Below, piece by piece: positions 32,918-40,881 of a stretch of 64,000 nucleotides of DNA; position 1 is the stretch's first letter, and each line of letters begins with the position of its first letter. The notes beneath the pieces are model-generated. The model was given only the letters and a program-made list of their open reading frames with translations. It had not been told where the DNA came from and did no database searches. Source of the stretch: Flavobacterium sp. CFS9. Its GTDB lineage: Bacteria; Bacteroidota; Bacteroidia; Flavobacteriales; Flavobacteriaceae. The stretch lies in contig NZ_AP031573.1 in NCBI RefSeq assembly GCF_041154745.1, positions 1,984,001-2,048,000 of the forward strand. Direction: 5' to 3'. A program made the position numbers and the translations under genes.

Positions 32918-33859
32918 TTACATGATGAATTTTCCACTGATGGAATTGTTGTGGTGCACCATGTGCATAACTTCAGCAAAAAGAGGTGCACAACTCACGA
33001 CTTTTATTTTCTTTGATTCTCTCTTTAAAGGAATAGAATCGGTAACGATTAACTCACTTAATTTAGAGTTTTCAATTTTTTCGTAGGCCTCACCTGATAA
33101 AATGGCGTGTGTACAAATTGCTCTAACGCTTAATGCTCCTTTTTCGATCATTAAATCTGCAGCTTTAGCTAATGTTCCGCCAGTATCGATCATGTCGTCT
33201 ACTAATATTACGTTACGGCCTTTTACTTCACCAATTAGTTCCATAGTGTCGATAACGTTGGCTGCTTTTCTTTGTTTGTAACAGATTACTACATCTGATT
33301 CTAAAAACTTAGAGTAAGCATATGCTCTTTTTGAACCTCCCATATCCGGAGATGCAATAGTTAGATTTTCTAACTTTAAACTTTCTACGTACGGTAAAAA
33401 GATTGTAGATGCAAATAAATGATCTACCGGTTTTTCGAAAAACCCCTGGATCTGATCTGCGTGCAAATCCATTGTCATTACTCTTGTCGCTCCGGCAGCA
33501 TCTAATAAATTAGCTACTAATTTTGCTCCAATCGGAACTCTTGGTTTGTCTTTTCTGTCTTGTCTTGCCCAACCAAAATAAGGCATGACAGCTGTAATGT
33601 GTCTTGCTGATGCACGTTTTGCTGCATCAATCATGAGTAACAATTCCATCAAATTATCAGCAGTTGGAAAAGTTGAACACACGATAAAAACACGTAATCC
33701 TCTTATTGATTCTTCATACGATGGCTGAAATTCTCCATCACTATACTTCGACATCGTTACTTTCCCTAACGGAATTCCGTACTGTTCTGCAATTTTTTCT
33801 GCAAGATAGACACTTTGTGAACAAGCAAAAATTTTAGCTTCTGGTTCTAGGTGCGACAT
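32918..33859 (-). CDS. prs: ribose-phosphate pyrophosphokinase
   Basis: Makes PRPP from ribose 5-phosphate and ATP, supplying purF and other pathways. The 313-residue protein shows the signature VDDMIDTGGTLAKAA (about residues 219-233), the catalytic His region VMTMDLHADQIQGFF, and FSDGEFQ-like block KYSDGEFQPSYEESIRG. It has a TAAATTTGCACC promoter upstream. Confidence 0.97.
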   Translation of the reverse strand: MSHLEPEAKIFACSQSVYLAEKIAEQYGIPLGKVTMSKYSDGEFQPSYEESIRGLRVFIVCSTFPTADNLMELLLMIDAAKRASARHITAVMPYFGWARQDRKDKPRVPIGAKLVANLLDAAGATRVMTMDLHADQIQGFFEKPVDHLFASTIFLPYVESLKLENLTIASPDMGGSKRAYAYSKFLESDVVICYKQRKAANVIDTMELIGEVKGRNVILVDDMIDTGGTLAKAADLMIEKGALSVRAICTHAILSGEAYEKIENSKLSELIVTDSIPLKRESKKIKVVSCAPLFAEVMHMVHHNNSISGKFIM

Positions 33860-33909
33860 TTAATTTGTTGTTTTGTAGTTAGTTGTGTGTGCTTCGTTTT
33901 AACGAGGTG

Positions 33910-33917
33910 CAAATTTA
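33910..33917 (-). promoter_or_regulatory. -7 box of prs
   Basis: On the minus strand TAAATTTG followed by CACC, about 50 bp upstream of the prs start. It is one of the extended TAnnTTTGCACC boxes. A divergent promoter of the same form serves tRNA-Leu. Confidence 0.6.
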
Positions 33918-33983
33918 GAAAATTTATTGGACACTGAAAGGAAAAAATTAAGTATTTTTATTAGAATTTTTAAATTTATTTTT

Positions 33984-33991
33984 TACATTTG
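33984..33991 (+). promoter_or_regulatory. -7 box of tRNA-Leu
   Basis: TACATTTG followed by CACC, with TTA (for TTG) 20 bp upstream. Transcription would begin about 90 bp before the tRNA gene. Confidence 0.5.
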
Positions 33992-34087
33992 CACCGTGTT
34001 AAAGGAATAAGCACAGTTATGACATCATAATGAACTTATTCTATTGCGTTGAAATAATCAAATTTTGATTGTTTTTTCGTCTGCTAA

Positions 34088-34167
34088 GCCCGGATGGCGG
34101 AATTGGTAGACGCGCTGGTCTCAAACACCTGTGGGAAACCGTGCCGGTTCGACTCCGGCTCCGGGTA
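34088..34167 (+). tRNA. tRNA-Leu (anticodon CAA)
   Basis: An 80-nt tRNA with long variable arm. Acceptor GCCCGGA pairs with TCCGGGT (first pair G-T), D arm GGCGGAATTGGTAGACGC, anticodon loop CTCAAAC (anticodon CAA) and T arm GCCGGTTCGACTCCGGC. The second pair of the anticodon stem is a T-T mismatch as read. CCA is not encoded. An intrinsic terminator follows. Confidence 0.95.
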
Positions 34168-34170
34168 CTT

Positions 34171-34201
34171 AAAGCCTCTTCTGTTTAGAAGGGGCTTTTT
34201 T
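34171..34201 (+). terminator. intrinsic terminator after tRNA-Leu
   Basis: AAAGCCTCTTCT / AGAAGGGGCTTT stem with GTTT loop followed by a long T run. Confidence 0.88.
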
Positions 34202-34609
34202 TTTGTGTCCAAATGTAATGCTTTCTTGGGTTGGTTGTAAATGGTGTGGGTGTATGGTGTTTTTTAATCATGCGGGGTACAGGGGCTGATGTAAAGTGTT
34301 TTGGTTTGGTGGTGAAATCAGATTGACAAAAAAATCGTGTAATCTGCAAAAAAAAATCGCGAACAGTAAAGTTTATGTGACTACTGGTTTTCTTCTTAAA
34401 TTTCAAATTTCTAAAGTTGGATTTGTTTTCTGTGAAAAGAAATTTTTCTCTGGTTTTAATGTTGGTCTAATGAAAAGATAAGTTGGTGCTTTTTTGAGGT
34501 GTCGGGTTTGTCGGGATTTAAAGCTGTCCAGGGAAGGGTGTGTATTTTGTTTAGGGGGTAATATAAAACTTACTAACTTTATGCGGTAAACAATAATCGG
34601 GTTATAAAA
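34202..34609. other. intergenic stretch without assigned feature
   Basis: Plus-strand G/T-rich stretch between tRNA-Leu and the SRPBCC gene. Short frames on both strands here have no recognisable content and are judged spurious. A TAACTTTA box near 34574 may serve the next gene. Confidence 0.4.
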
Positions 34610-35038
34610 ATGGAAAAAATAGAACATATCAATTATATTAAAGCGCCTGTTGCGGAAGTTTATAAGGTGTTGACGACGCAGGAAGGTCTGGCTGCTGTCT
34701 GGACAGAAGAGTTAGTTGTCGAGCCGGAAGTAGGTTTTGTAAATGAGTTTGGTTTCGGGGATGAGGATGTGACAAAAATGAAGGTGATAGAACTGTCTCC
34801 TGATAAAAGGATATTGTGGGAGTGTGTGGGTTCAGATCCGGAATGGATAGGAACGGGTATTTCGTTTGATTTGACGGAGAAGAATAGTGTGACGGCAGTT
34901 GTTCTGAAGCATTTTGACTGGCGAGAGCTGACGGAGTTTTATCGTTGGTGTAATTACAACTGGGCGATGTTTCTTTTGAGTCTTAAAAGTTATTGTGAAG
35001 AGGGTGAGGGTACGCCTTATCAAAAGCGAAAGTTTTAG
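34610..35038 (+). CDS. SRPBCC-domain protein (AHSA1-like)
   Basis: A 142-residue START-like/SRPBCC protein: EKIEHINYIKAPVAEVYKVLTTQEGLAAVWTEE at the N-terminus in part and a C-terminal long helix (RWCNYNWAMFLLSLKSYCEEG). Members bind small hydrophobic ligands or Hsp90-type partners; no ligand can be inferred. It stands alone and ends at a bidirectional terminator shared with the tRNA-Asn genes. Confidence 0.85.
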   Translation: MEKIEHINYIKAPVAEVYKVLTTQEGLAAVWTEELVVEPEVGFVNEFGFGDEDVTKMKVIELSPDKRILWECVGSDPEWIGTGISFDLTEKNSVTAVVLKHFDWRELTEFYRWCNYNWAMFLLSLKSYCEEGEGTPYQKRKF

Positions 35039-35073
35039 ATTGTGATTCGGATATTGAATGAAATAAAAGAATA

Positions 35074-35105
35074 AAAAAAACCACTTACGTTTGTAAGTGG
35101 TTTTT
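35074..35105. terminator. bidirectional terminator (SRPBCC gene / tRNA-Asn)
   Basis: Perfect CCACTTAC (35081-35088) / GTAAGTGG (35093-35100) stem with a TTTTT tract on the right and A tract on the left, serving the SRPBCC gene on the plus strand and the tRNA-Asn genes on the minus strand. Confidence 0.88.
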
Positions 35106-35111
35106 AGTAAG

Positions 35112-35185
35112 CTCCCCCTCTTGGGCTCGAACCAAGGACCCTCTGATTAACAGTCAGATGCTCTAACCAACTGAGCTAAGGAGGA
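35112..35185 (-). tRNA. tRNA-Asn (anticodon GTT), copy 1
   Basis: A 74-nt tRNA. The minus strand reads TCCTCCTTAGCTCAGTTGG…, anticodon loop in CTGACTGTTAATCAG (anticodon GTT), T arm CTTGGTTCGAGCCCAAG, acceptor AGGGGGA. CCA is not encoded. Identical in sequence to the copy 110 bp away. Confidence 0.96.
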
Positions 35186-35221
35186 ATCACCTTAAAGGTA
35201 AATATGTTTGCTAAAAAGTTG

Positions 35222-35295
35222 CTCCCCCTCTTGGGCTCGAACCAAGGACCCTCTGATTAACAGTCAGATGCTCTAACCAACTGAGCTAAGGAGGA
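35222..35295 (-). tRNA. tRNA-Asn (anticodon GTT), copy 2
   Basis: The same 74-nt sequence as the copy at 35112-35185, first in the minus-strand direction. The two are separated by 36 bp and probably co-transcribed to the terminator at 35074-35105. Confidence 0.96.
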
Positions 35296-35381
35296 AGTTG
35301 CTGTTCTTTTTAGCGAGTGCAAATATAAGACGTTTTTTAGTTTCTCAAAAATATTTTTGCACTTTTTATTGATTTTTTTTT

Positions 35382-36722
35382 CTATTTCACAATTGCCTTA
35401 TAAATGTCGTTCCCATTAGCAAATAAAAGCAGTGCTATAAGTAAAACGAAACCAACCATTTGGGCATTTTCAAGGAATTTATCGCTCGGTTTTCTGCCAC
35501 TGATTATTTCGTATAATAAAAACATTACATGACCACCATCAAGAGCAGGAATTGGCAATAAATTCATTACTCCAAGCATAATTGATAATAAAGCAGTGAT
35601 CGACCAGAAGGTTTCCCAGCTCCAGCTACTTGGAAAAATGTTGAAAATAGCCGCAAAACCACCCACTTGTTTGTAAGCTTTCGTTTCAGGATTGAAAATC
35701 ATTTTAAGCTGTTTTCCGTAACCTACTAATTGATCTTTACCTTTTGTAAGTCCAACCGGAATTGATTCTAAGAAAGTGTAGTTTTTGGTACTCACTTTAT
35801 AGTATCCTAATTTTTCTAAGGATTCGATATTTAAACCACCAACGCCAACACCCAATTTTCCGGCTGCCGATACTTTAACGGTAACGGGTACTTTTTTCAG
35901 ATCACGTAAAACAACTGCAGGAATCGTTTTGCCTTTGTTTTCTACTAAAATAGATTTTACCTGATCGTAATATCTTGCATCCTGACCATTAAGACTAACA
36001 ATTAAATCTTTTGGTTTTAAGGCTGTATTTCCGGATTCTTCTGTAATGCTTGCTACGGCAAAAGGAATTCTCATATCTACAAGTGGAGCTTTTTCCTGCT
36101 TTGACAACTGATCTACAAAGTCAGTTGGCATTTTGATCGTTTGTTGCTGTCCATTTCTTTCGATTAGGACTTCTTTAGCCATGATAATTTTCATGTTGAT
36201 ATCATTATCGAAATTTTCGATTTTTTGTCCGTCAACAGCCAGGAATTTATCTCCGGTTTTAAACCCTGCTTTTAGCATTACAGGATGTTCAACCAAAACA
36301 CCATCTTTCAGATCTGCATTGGCTACATAGGTATCACCATAAGCAAATGCCATTCCAATATAAATAATAAAGGCCAGGATAAAGTTTACCGTAACACCGC
36401 CCAGCATAATAATTAAACGCTGCCATGCCGGTTTAGAACGGAATTCCCAAGGTTGCGGAGGCAAAGCCATTTGTTCTTTGTCCATGCTTTCGTCGATCAT
36501 TCCCGAGATCTTTACATAACCTCCAAGTGGTAACCAACCGATTCCGTATTCAGTTTCGCCAATTTTCTTTTTTAATAGAGAATATTTAACATCAAAAAAT
36601 AAGTAGAATTTTTCGACTCTGGTTTTAAATAATTTAGCGGGAATAAAATGCCCTAATTCATGAAGAATAATAAGTAAAGATAAACTCAATAGAAATTGAG
36701 AGAGTTTGATAACTATATCCAT
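35382..36722 (-). CDS. rseP: site-2 RIP metalloprotease
   Basis: An intramembrane zinc protease that cleaves membrane-anchored regulators such as anti-sigma factors. The 446-residue protein has the zinc motif HELGH at residues 21-25, a PDZ region in the centre (LKAGFKTGDKFLAVDGQKI and a second degenerate PDZ) and LPIPALDGGH (about residues 390-400) near the C-terminal membrane segments. It is a candidate processor of the anti-sigma proteins in this window. The gene appears monocistronic. Confidence 0.95.
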   Translation of the reverse strand: MDIVIKLSQFLLSLSLLIILHELGHFIPAKLFKTRVEKFYLFFDVKYSLLKKKIGETEYGIGWLPLGGYVKISGMIDESMDKEQMALPPQPWEFRSKPAWQRLIIMLGGVTVNFILAFIIYIGMAFAYGDTYVANADLKDGVLVEHPVMLKAGFKTGDKFLAVDGQKIENFDNDINMKIIMAKEVLIERNGQQQTIKMPTDFVDQLSKQEKAPLVDMRIPFAVASITEESGNTALKPKDLIVSLNGQDARYYDQVKSILVENKGKTIPAVVLRDLKKVPVTVKVSAAGKLGVGVGGLNIESLEKLGYYKVSTKNYTFLESIPVGLTKGKDQLVGYGKQLKMIFNPETKAYKQVGGFAAIFNIFPSSWSWETFWSITALLSIMLGVMNLLPIPALDGGHVMFLLYEIISGRKPSDKFLENAQMVGFVLLIALLLFANGNDIYKAIVK

Positions 36723-36921
36723 TTTGTATTTTTAGTTCGTATTTAACGCACAAAAGTAACGTTTCTATTTTAATTTGATAGTGCAATATAATACATAAGG
36801 TTTTAAATGTTTGTTAATTAATAAACATTTGGATTTTTACTTTTAAGCAGATACCGTAACTTTACTTTTTTAGAGTACCGTCATAGCCAACAGGCGGTTC
36901 AGAACAATTAAAAGTTACGAT

Positions 36922-37992
36922 ATGACCTCATTATTATTTACTCCCTTAACCATAAAAAAGATCACTTTAAAAAACAGAATTGTTATCTCGCCTATGTGTC
37001 AGTATTCGGCCGTTGATGGATTTGCAAACGATTGGCATTTGGTTCATCTGGGCAGTCGTGCCAGTGGCGGGGTAGGTTTAATCATTCAGGAAGCCACAGC
37101 AGTTTCTCCTGAGGCAAGAATTTCTCCTTCCGATTTAGGTTTGTGGAAAGACGAACATATTGAAAAATTAAAAACAATCAACCAATTTATTGTTTCTCAA
37201 AATGCTATACCCGGGATTCAATTGGCACATGCCGGACGAAAAGCAAGTGTCTCTGTTCCTTGGGAGGGTAATAAAAAATTAGATATTGGACAAGGTGGAT
37301 GGCAGACTGTTTCGGCAAGTGCGATTCCGTATCATGATGCTGAGCCTTTTCTTCCGGAAGCATTAGATAAAAAAGGCATTCAAAAAGTAATTTCAGATTT
37401 TAAAGCCGCAACAAAAAGAGCTGTTAAAGCAGGTTTTCAGGTTATGGAAATTCATGGAGCACACGGCTATTTGCTGCATCAGTTTTTATCGCCTTTAACA
37501 AACGTCAGAAATGATGAATATGGTGGAAGTTTCGAAAACAGAATTCGCCTTACCTTAGAAATTGTTGAAGCCGTACAATCAGAGTGGCCGTCTGATTTGC
37601 CTTTGTTCGTTCGAATTTCGGCTACTGATTGGGCAGAAGGAGGATGGGATCCGGAAGAATCCGTAAAACTTTCCATAATCTTAAAAGAGAAAGGGGTGGA
37701 TTTAATTGATACTTCGTCAGGCGGATTAGTTTCGCATCAGCAAATTCCTTTGCAGCCCAACTATCAGGTTCCTTTCGCTGCCAAAATTAAAAAAGAAGCT
37801 TCTATTTTAACGGGGGCGGTCGGTTTAATAACAGAAGCTAAACAAGCCGAAGAAATTTTGAAGAACGGTCAGGCCGATGTGATTTTATTCGCCAGAGAAT
37901 CGCTCAGAAATCCGAATTTGCCTTTAGATTTTGCTAAAGAATTAAATGACGATATTCAGTGGCCAAAACAATACGAAAGAGCGAAACTTTAA
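36922..37992 (+). CDS. Old Yellow Enzyme family NADPH dehydrogenase
   Basis: A 356-residue flavin (FMN) enzyme of the OYE/NADH:flavin oxidoreductase family, YqjM-like, which reduces activated alkenes or enones with NADPH. Visible motifs are ISPMCQYSAVDGFANDWHLVHLGSRA at the N-terminus in part, the active-site GIQLAHAGRKAS and the signature HGAHGYLLHQFLSPLTNVR with DEYGGSFENRIRL. The Gfo/Idh/MocA gene 126 bp downstream is on the same strand, but no shared pathway can be inferred. Confidence 0.92.
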   Translation: MTSLLFTPLTIKKITLKNRIVISPMCQYSAVDGFANDWHLVHLGSRASGGVGLIIQEATAVSPEARISPSDLGLWKDEHIEKLKTINQFIVSQNAIPGIQLAHAGRKASVSVPWEGNKKLDIGQGGWQTVSASAIPYHDAEPFLPEALDKKGIQKVISDFKAATKRAVKAGFQVMEIHGAHGYLLHQFLSPLTNVRNDEYGGSFENRIRLTLEIVEAVQSEWPSDLPLFVRISATDWAEGGWDPEESVKLSIILKEKGVDLIDTSSGGLVSHQQIPLQPNYQVPFAAKIKKEASILTGAVGLITEAKQAEEILKNGQADVILFARESLRNPNLPLDFAKELNDDIQWPKQYERAKL

Positions 37993-38118
37993 TATTTTAT
38001 TGCCACAAATTCACGAATTTATACAAATCGTTTGTGTTTAAAAACTTAACATAATTCGTGAATTACTTCGTCCGTTCGCTATTGCTCGGGTCGTGACTAA
38101 TAAATTAAAACAAAACCA
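37993..38118. repeat. AATTCGTG inverted-word island
   Basis: Short words such as AATTCACGAATT and its inverse AATTCGTGAATT recur in opposite orientation in this gap. It is one of the low-information repeats common in flavobacterial intergenic DNA. No gene or promoter signal seen. Confidence 0.4.
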
Positions 38119-39159
38119 ATGCAAAAAATAAAAACAGCACTACTATCATACGGAATGTCGGGGAAGGTGTTCCATGCTCCATTTTTAAATATACACCCGG
38201 GGTTTGAGTTATTAGGGGCCTGGGAAAGAAGTAAAAAACTCATTCAGGAAGATTATCCGGCGGTAAAAAGTTATGCTTCGCTCGAGGATTTATTGGCTGA
38301 TGATGTCGATTTGGTGATCGTAAATACGCCAGTGGGAACGCATTATGAATATGCGAAACAAGTGCTTTTAAGTGGTAAACATGCCGTAGTCGAAAAAGCG
38401 TTTACCACGACAGTAGCCGAAGCTCAGGAACTGGCTGCAATAGCAAAAGAAAAAGGATTAAAATTAGCCGTTTTTCAAAACAGAAGATGGGACAGTGATT
38501 TCAAAACAGTTCAAAAAATAATTAATGACGGAGTTTTAGGCGATCTGGTTGAAGCCGAGTTTCATTTTGACAGATACAATCCGTTATTAAGTCCTAAAGC
38601 ACATAAAGAAACTTTAAATGATGGTGCAGGAATCCTGAAAGATTTGGGGCCGCATTTAATCGATCAGGCCGTTTGTTTGTTCGGTTCTCCAAATGCAGTT
38701 TTTGGAGATATTCGTTATACCAGAGCAGCTACTTTGGTGGATGACTGGATCGATTTACTGCTGATTTACGAAAATTTCAGAGTCCGTTTAAAAGCCGGTT
38801 TTTTTGTGAGAGAAGCCAATCCCGCTTATGCGATTCACGGTAAAAAAGGATCATTTTTAAAACCTCGTGGAGACGTTCAGGAAGATGATTTAAAATTAGG
38901 TAAAAAACCAAATCTGGAATTCTGGGGAACAGAATCAGAAACCTTACAAGGGCTTTTACACACTGAAATTAAGGGAGAAGTAATCAGGGAAAAAATCCCA
39001 ACGCTTCAGGGGAATTATTTTTCCTTTTTTGATGGAGTTTATGAGGCTATTGTAAAGGATGAAAAAGAACCGGTTACAGCACAGGACGGAGTAAAAGTAA
39101 TGCAGATTATCGAAGCAGCAATCGCAAGCAATGCACAGAAAAAAGTAATTAACTTGTAG
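38119..39159 (+). CDS. Gfo/Idh/MocA-family oxidoreductase
   Basis: A 346-residue NAD(P)-dependent dehydrogenase: Rossmann domain with YGMSGKVFHAPFL (about residues 12-24) and the VEKAFTTTVAEAQELAAIAKE segment (Glu-Lys of the E-K-P family position), followed by a C-terminal alpha/beta domain with KDLGPHLIDQAVCLFG (Asp/His pair of the active site). Members oxidise or reduce sugars, inositols or biliverdin; the substrate is not determined. Confidence 0.9.
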   Translation: MQKIKTALLSYGMSGKVFHAPFLNIHPGFELLGAWERSKKLIQEDYPAVKSYASLEDLLADDVDLVIVNTPVGTHYEYAKQVLLSGKHAVVEKAFTTTVAEAQELAAIAKEKGLKLAVFQNRRWDSDFKTVQKIINDGVLGDLVEAEFHFDRYNPLLSPKAHKETLNDGAGILKDLGPHLIDQAVCLFGSPNAVFGDIRYTRAATLVDDWIDLLLIYENFRVRLKAGFFVREANPAYAIHGKKGSFLKPRGDVQEDDLKLGKKPNLEFWGTESETLQGLLHTEIKGEVIREKIPTLQGNYFSFFDGVYEAIVKDEKEPVTAQDGVKVMQIIEAAIASNAQKKVINL

Positions 39160-39282
39160 TGAAGCTGCCCACAGATTTGACGAATAAAACAGACTGTCAC
39201 AGATTTTTTATTTTTTAAACTTTGAAAAAAAAGAATCATAACCTATAAAGTAAAACAATTAGAATTAGTAAACGACAAAAAA

Positions 39283-39322
39283 CCTTTGCCCCTTTGCCCC
39301 TCAGTACCTTTGCTTCTCAAAA
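39283..39322. repeat. octamer-periodic island (CCTTTGCC type)
   Basis: Five consecutive 8-bp units of the CCTTTGCC / CCTCAGTA kind, between the oxidoreductase and MFS genes. Confidence 0.65.
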
Positions 39323-39425
39323 ATTTATAAACATACAACGTTGTAAATGGAGTAACAGTTAGGTTTTATAGGCCATAAAGCAGCTTTTTAGTACTTTTAT
39401 AGAGTTAAATTCAAAACGCATTATT

Positions 39426-40643
39426 TTGATCGACTTCAATCCATTAGCATTATTCCAAACCAAAGGAAAAATTAAGAAAGCTTACAGAGAAGCTAAAATC
39501 TCCTATTTGAACCGAATTCGTTTTGCAGTTGGGATGTTTTATTTTGGAATGGGTTTAAGTTTTGCGACCTGGGCAAGCAGGATTCCTGACATTAAAACAG
39601 CATTGCATTTAACCGAAGGTGATCTTGGTTCTATTCTTTTTGCTTTGCCGATGGGGCAATTATTAATTATGCCATTTTCAGGTAAGATGGTTACAAAATT
39701 TGGCAGTCATCGAATTTTGATTCTTTCTTTAATCATGTATGTTTTGTGTCTGACTAATTTAGGTTTGGCTACTTCAGCCTTACAATTGTCATTAGGATTA
39801 TTTTTGTTCGGATTGTTTGGAAATCTGGCTAATATTGCAGTCAATACACAAGGTGTTTATACGGAAGTTCTTTTTAAAAAAACAATCATGTCGTCTTTTC
39901 ACGGCATGTGGAGTTTTGCCGGATTTACCGGAGCTTTAGTAGGGTTGGGAATGCTGGCTTTAAAGTTAAGTCCTCTTCATCACTTCCTGATCGTGGCAGG
40001 AATTGTATTAATAATGATTGCTTTTAACTTTAAGTTTTTAATTAAAGCCAAAGAAAAAATCAAAGCTAAGAGCGAGAAAAAGAAACTATTTGTAAAACCG
40101 GACAGCACTTTAATCTGGCTTGGAGTGATTGGATTTTGCAGCATGGCAAGCGAAGGCGTAATGTTTGACTGGAGCGGAGTATACTTTAAAGATATCGTAA
40201 AAGCACCTGGCCCGTTGGTGATTTTAGGATACACCTCCTTTATGATTATGATGGCAAGCGGACGTTTTCTGGGAGATGGTCTGATCAATAAATTTGGACG
40301 TGAACGCGTCATGCAAATTAGCGGAGTGATGATTTCTGCCGGACTTTTTACAGCCGTTTTTCTTCCTTATCTGATACCTTGTACTATCGCTTTTATGGCA
40401 GTTGGTTTAGGAGTTGCCACTATCGTTCCTACCGTTTATAGTCTGGCAGGGAAAAATCCGACAGTGCCACCCGGAGAAGCTTTAACTATTGTTTCGAGTG
40501 TAAGTTTTCTGGGGTTTTTAATGGGACCACCGGTTATCGGACATATAGCTGAAACTTTCGGGCTTCAGTTTTCATTCGCTTTTATTGGAATTTTCGGAGT
40601 CCTGATTGCTTTTATGGTCTCCAAAATTAGAATAGCCTCTTAG
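39426..40643 (+). CDS. MFS transporter
   Basis: A 405-residue inner-membrane transporter with 12 predicted segments and the typical MFS loop GMGLSFATWASRIPDIKTALHLTEG near the N-terminus in part. The second half includes WLGVIGFCSMASEGVMFDWS and GRFLGDGLINKFGRERV (the conserved G-[R]-x-D-R-x-G-R-R-like loop). The open frame starts at TTG 39426; a more conventional start within the first 36 residues (ATG before FYFGMG, at 39534) is possible. Substrate unknown; the family resembles sugar/efflux transporters of the FucP/YbjJ kind. Confidence 0.88.
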   Translation: MIDFNPLALFQTKGKIKKAYREAKISYLNRIRFAVGMFYFGMGLSFATWASRIPDIKTALHLTEGDLGSILFALPMGQLLIMPFSGKMVTKFGSHRILILSLIMYVLCLTNLGLATSALQLSLGLFLFGLFGNLANIAVNTQGVYTEVLFKKTIMSSFHGMWSFAGFTGALVGLGMLALKLSPLHHFLIVAGIVLIMIAFNFKFLIKAKEKIKAKSEKKKLFVKPDSTLIWLGVIGFCSMASEGVMFDWSGVYFKDIVKAPGPLVILGYTSFMIMMASGRFLGDGLINKFGRERVMQISGVMISAGLFTAVFLPYLIPCTIAFMAVGLGVATIVPTVYSLAGKNPTVPPGEALTIVSSVSFLGFLMGPPVIGHIAETFGLQFSFAFIGIFGVLIAFMVSKIRIAS

Positions 40644-40881
40644 TTTGTACGTTAAAAAAAGACGAAGGGTTATTTTTGTGCCAAGTTTCATTTAGTAAGA
40701 AAATACTTCATCATTGTTTTTTGTTTATATTTGAATCCTGAAACTAAATAATGAGTATTAGCTTATTATTTTTTATCTCTCCCAAAAACCAATTTTATCT
40801 TTTGATGTAAGAGATTGGATGTTTTTGTTTTTAAAACATTCAATCCTAAAACTAAAATTATAAAAGTAAATTGGGGTTTTC
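40644..40881. other. intergenic stretch with a -7 box
   Basis: TATATTTG (40726-40733) is a -7-like box. The words ATCCTGAAACTAAA and ATCCTAAAACTAAA occur as a direct repeat about 100 bp apart. No TTG element at the proper spacing. Confidence 0.35.

Noticed and set aside
34185..34627. Short reading frames on both strands between tRNA-Leu and the SRPBCC gene
   Set aside because: Biased, low-information residues, no ribosome binding site or family resemblance, and mutual overlap.
35112..35295. Assembly artefact for the doubled tRNA-Asn
   Set aside because: Flanks between and outside the copies differ, so a simple collapse or duplication error is less likely, though reads would settle it.
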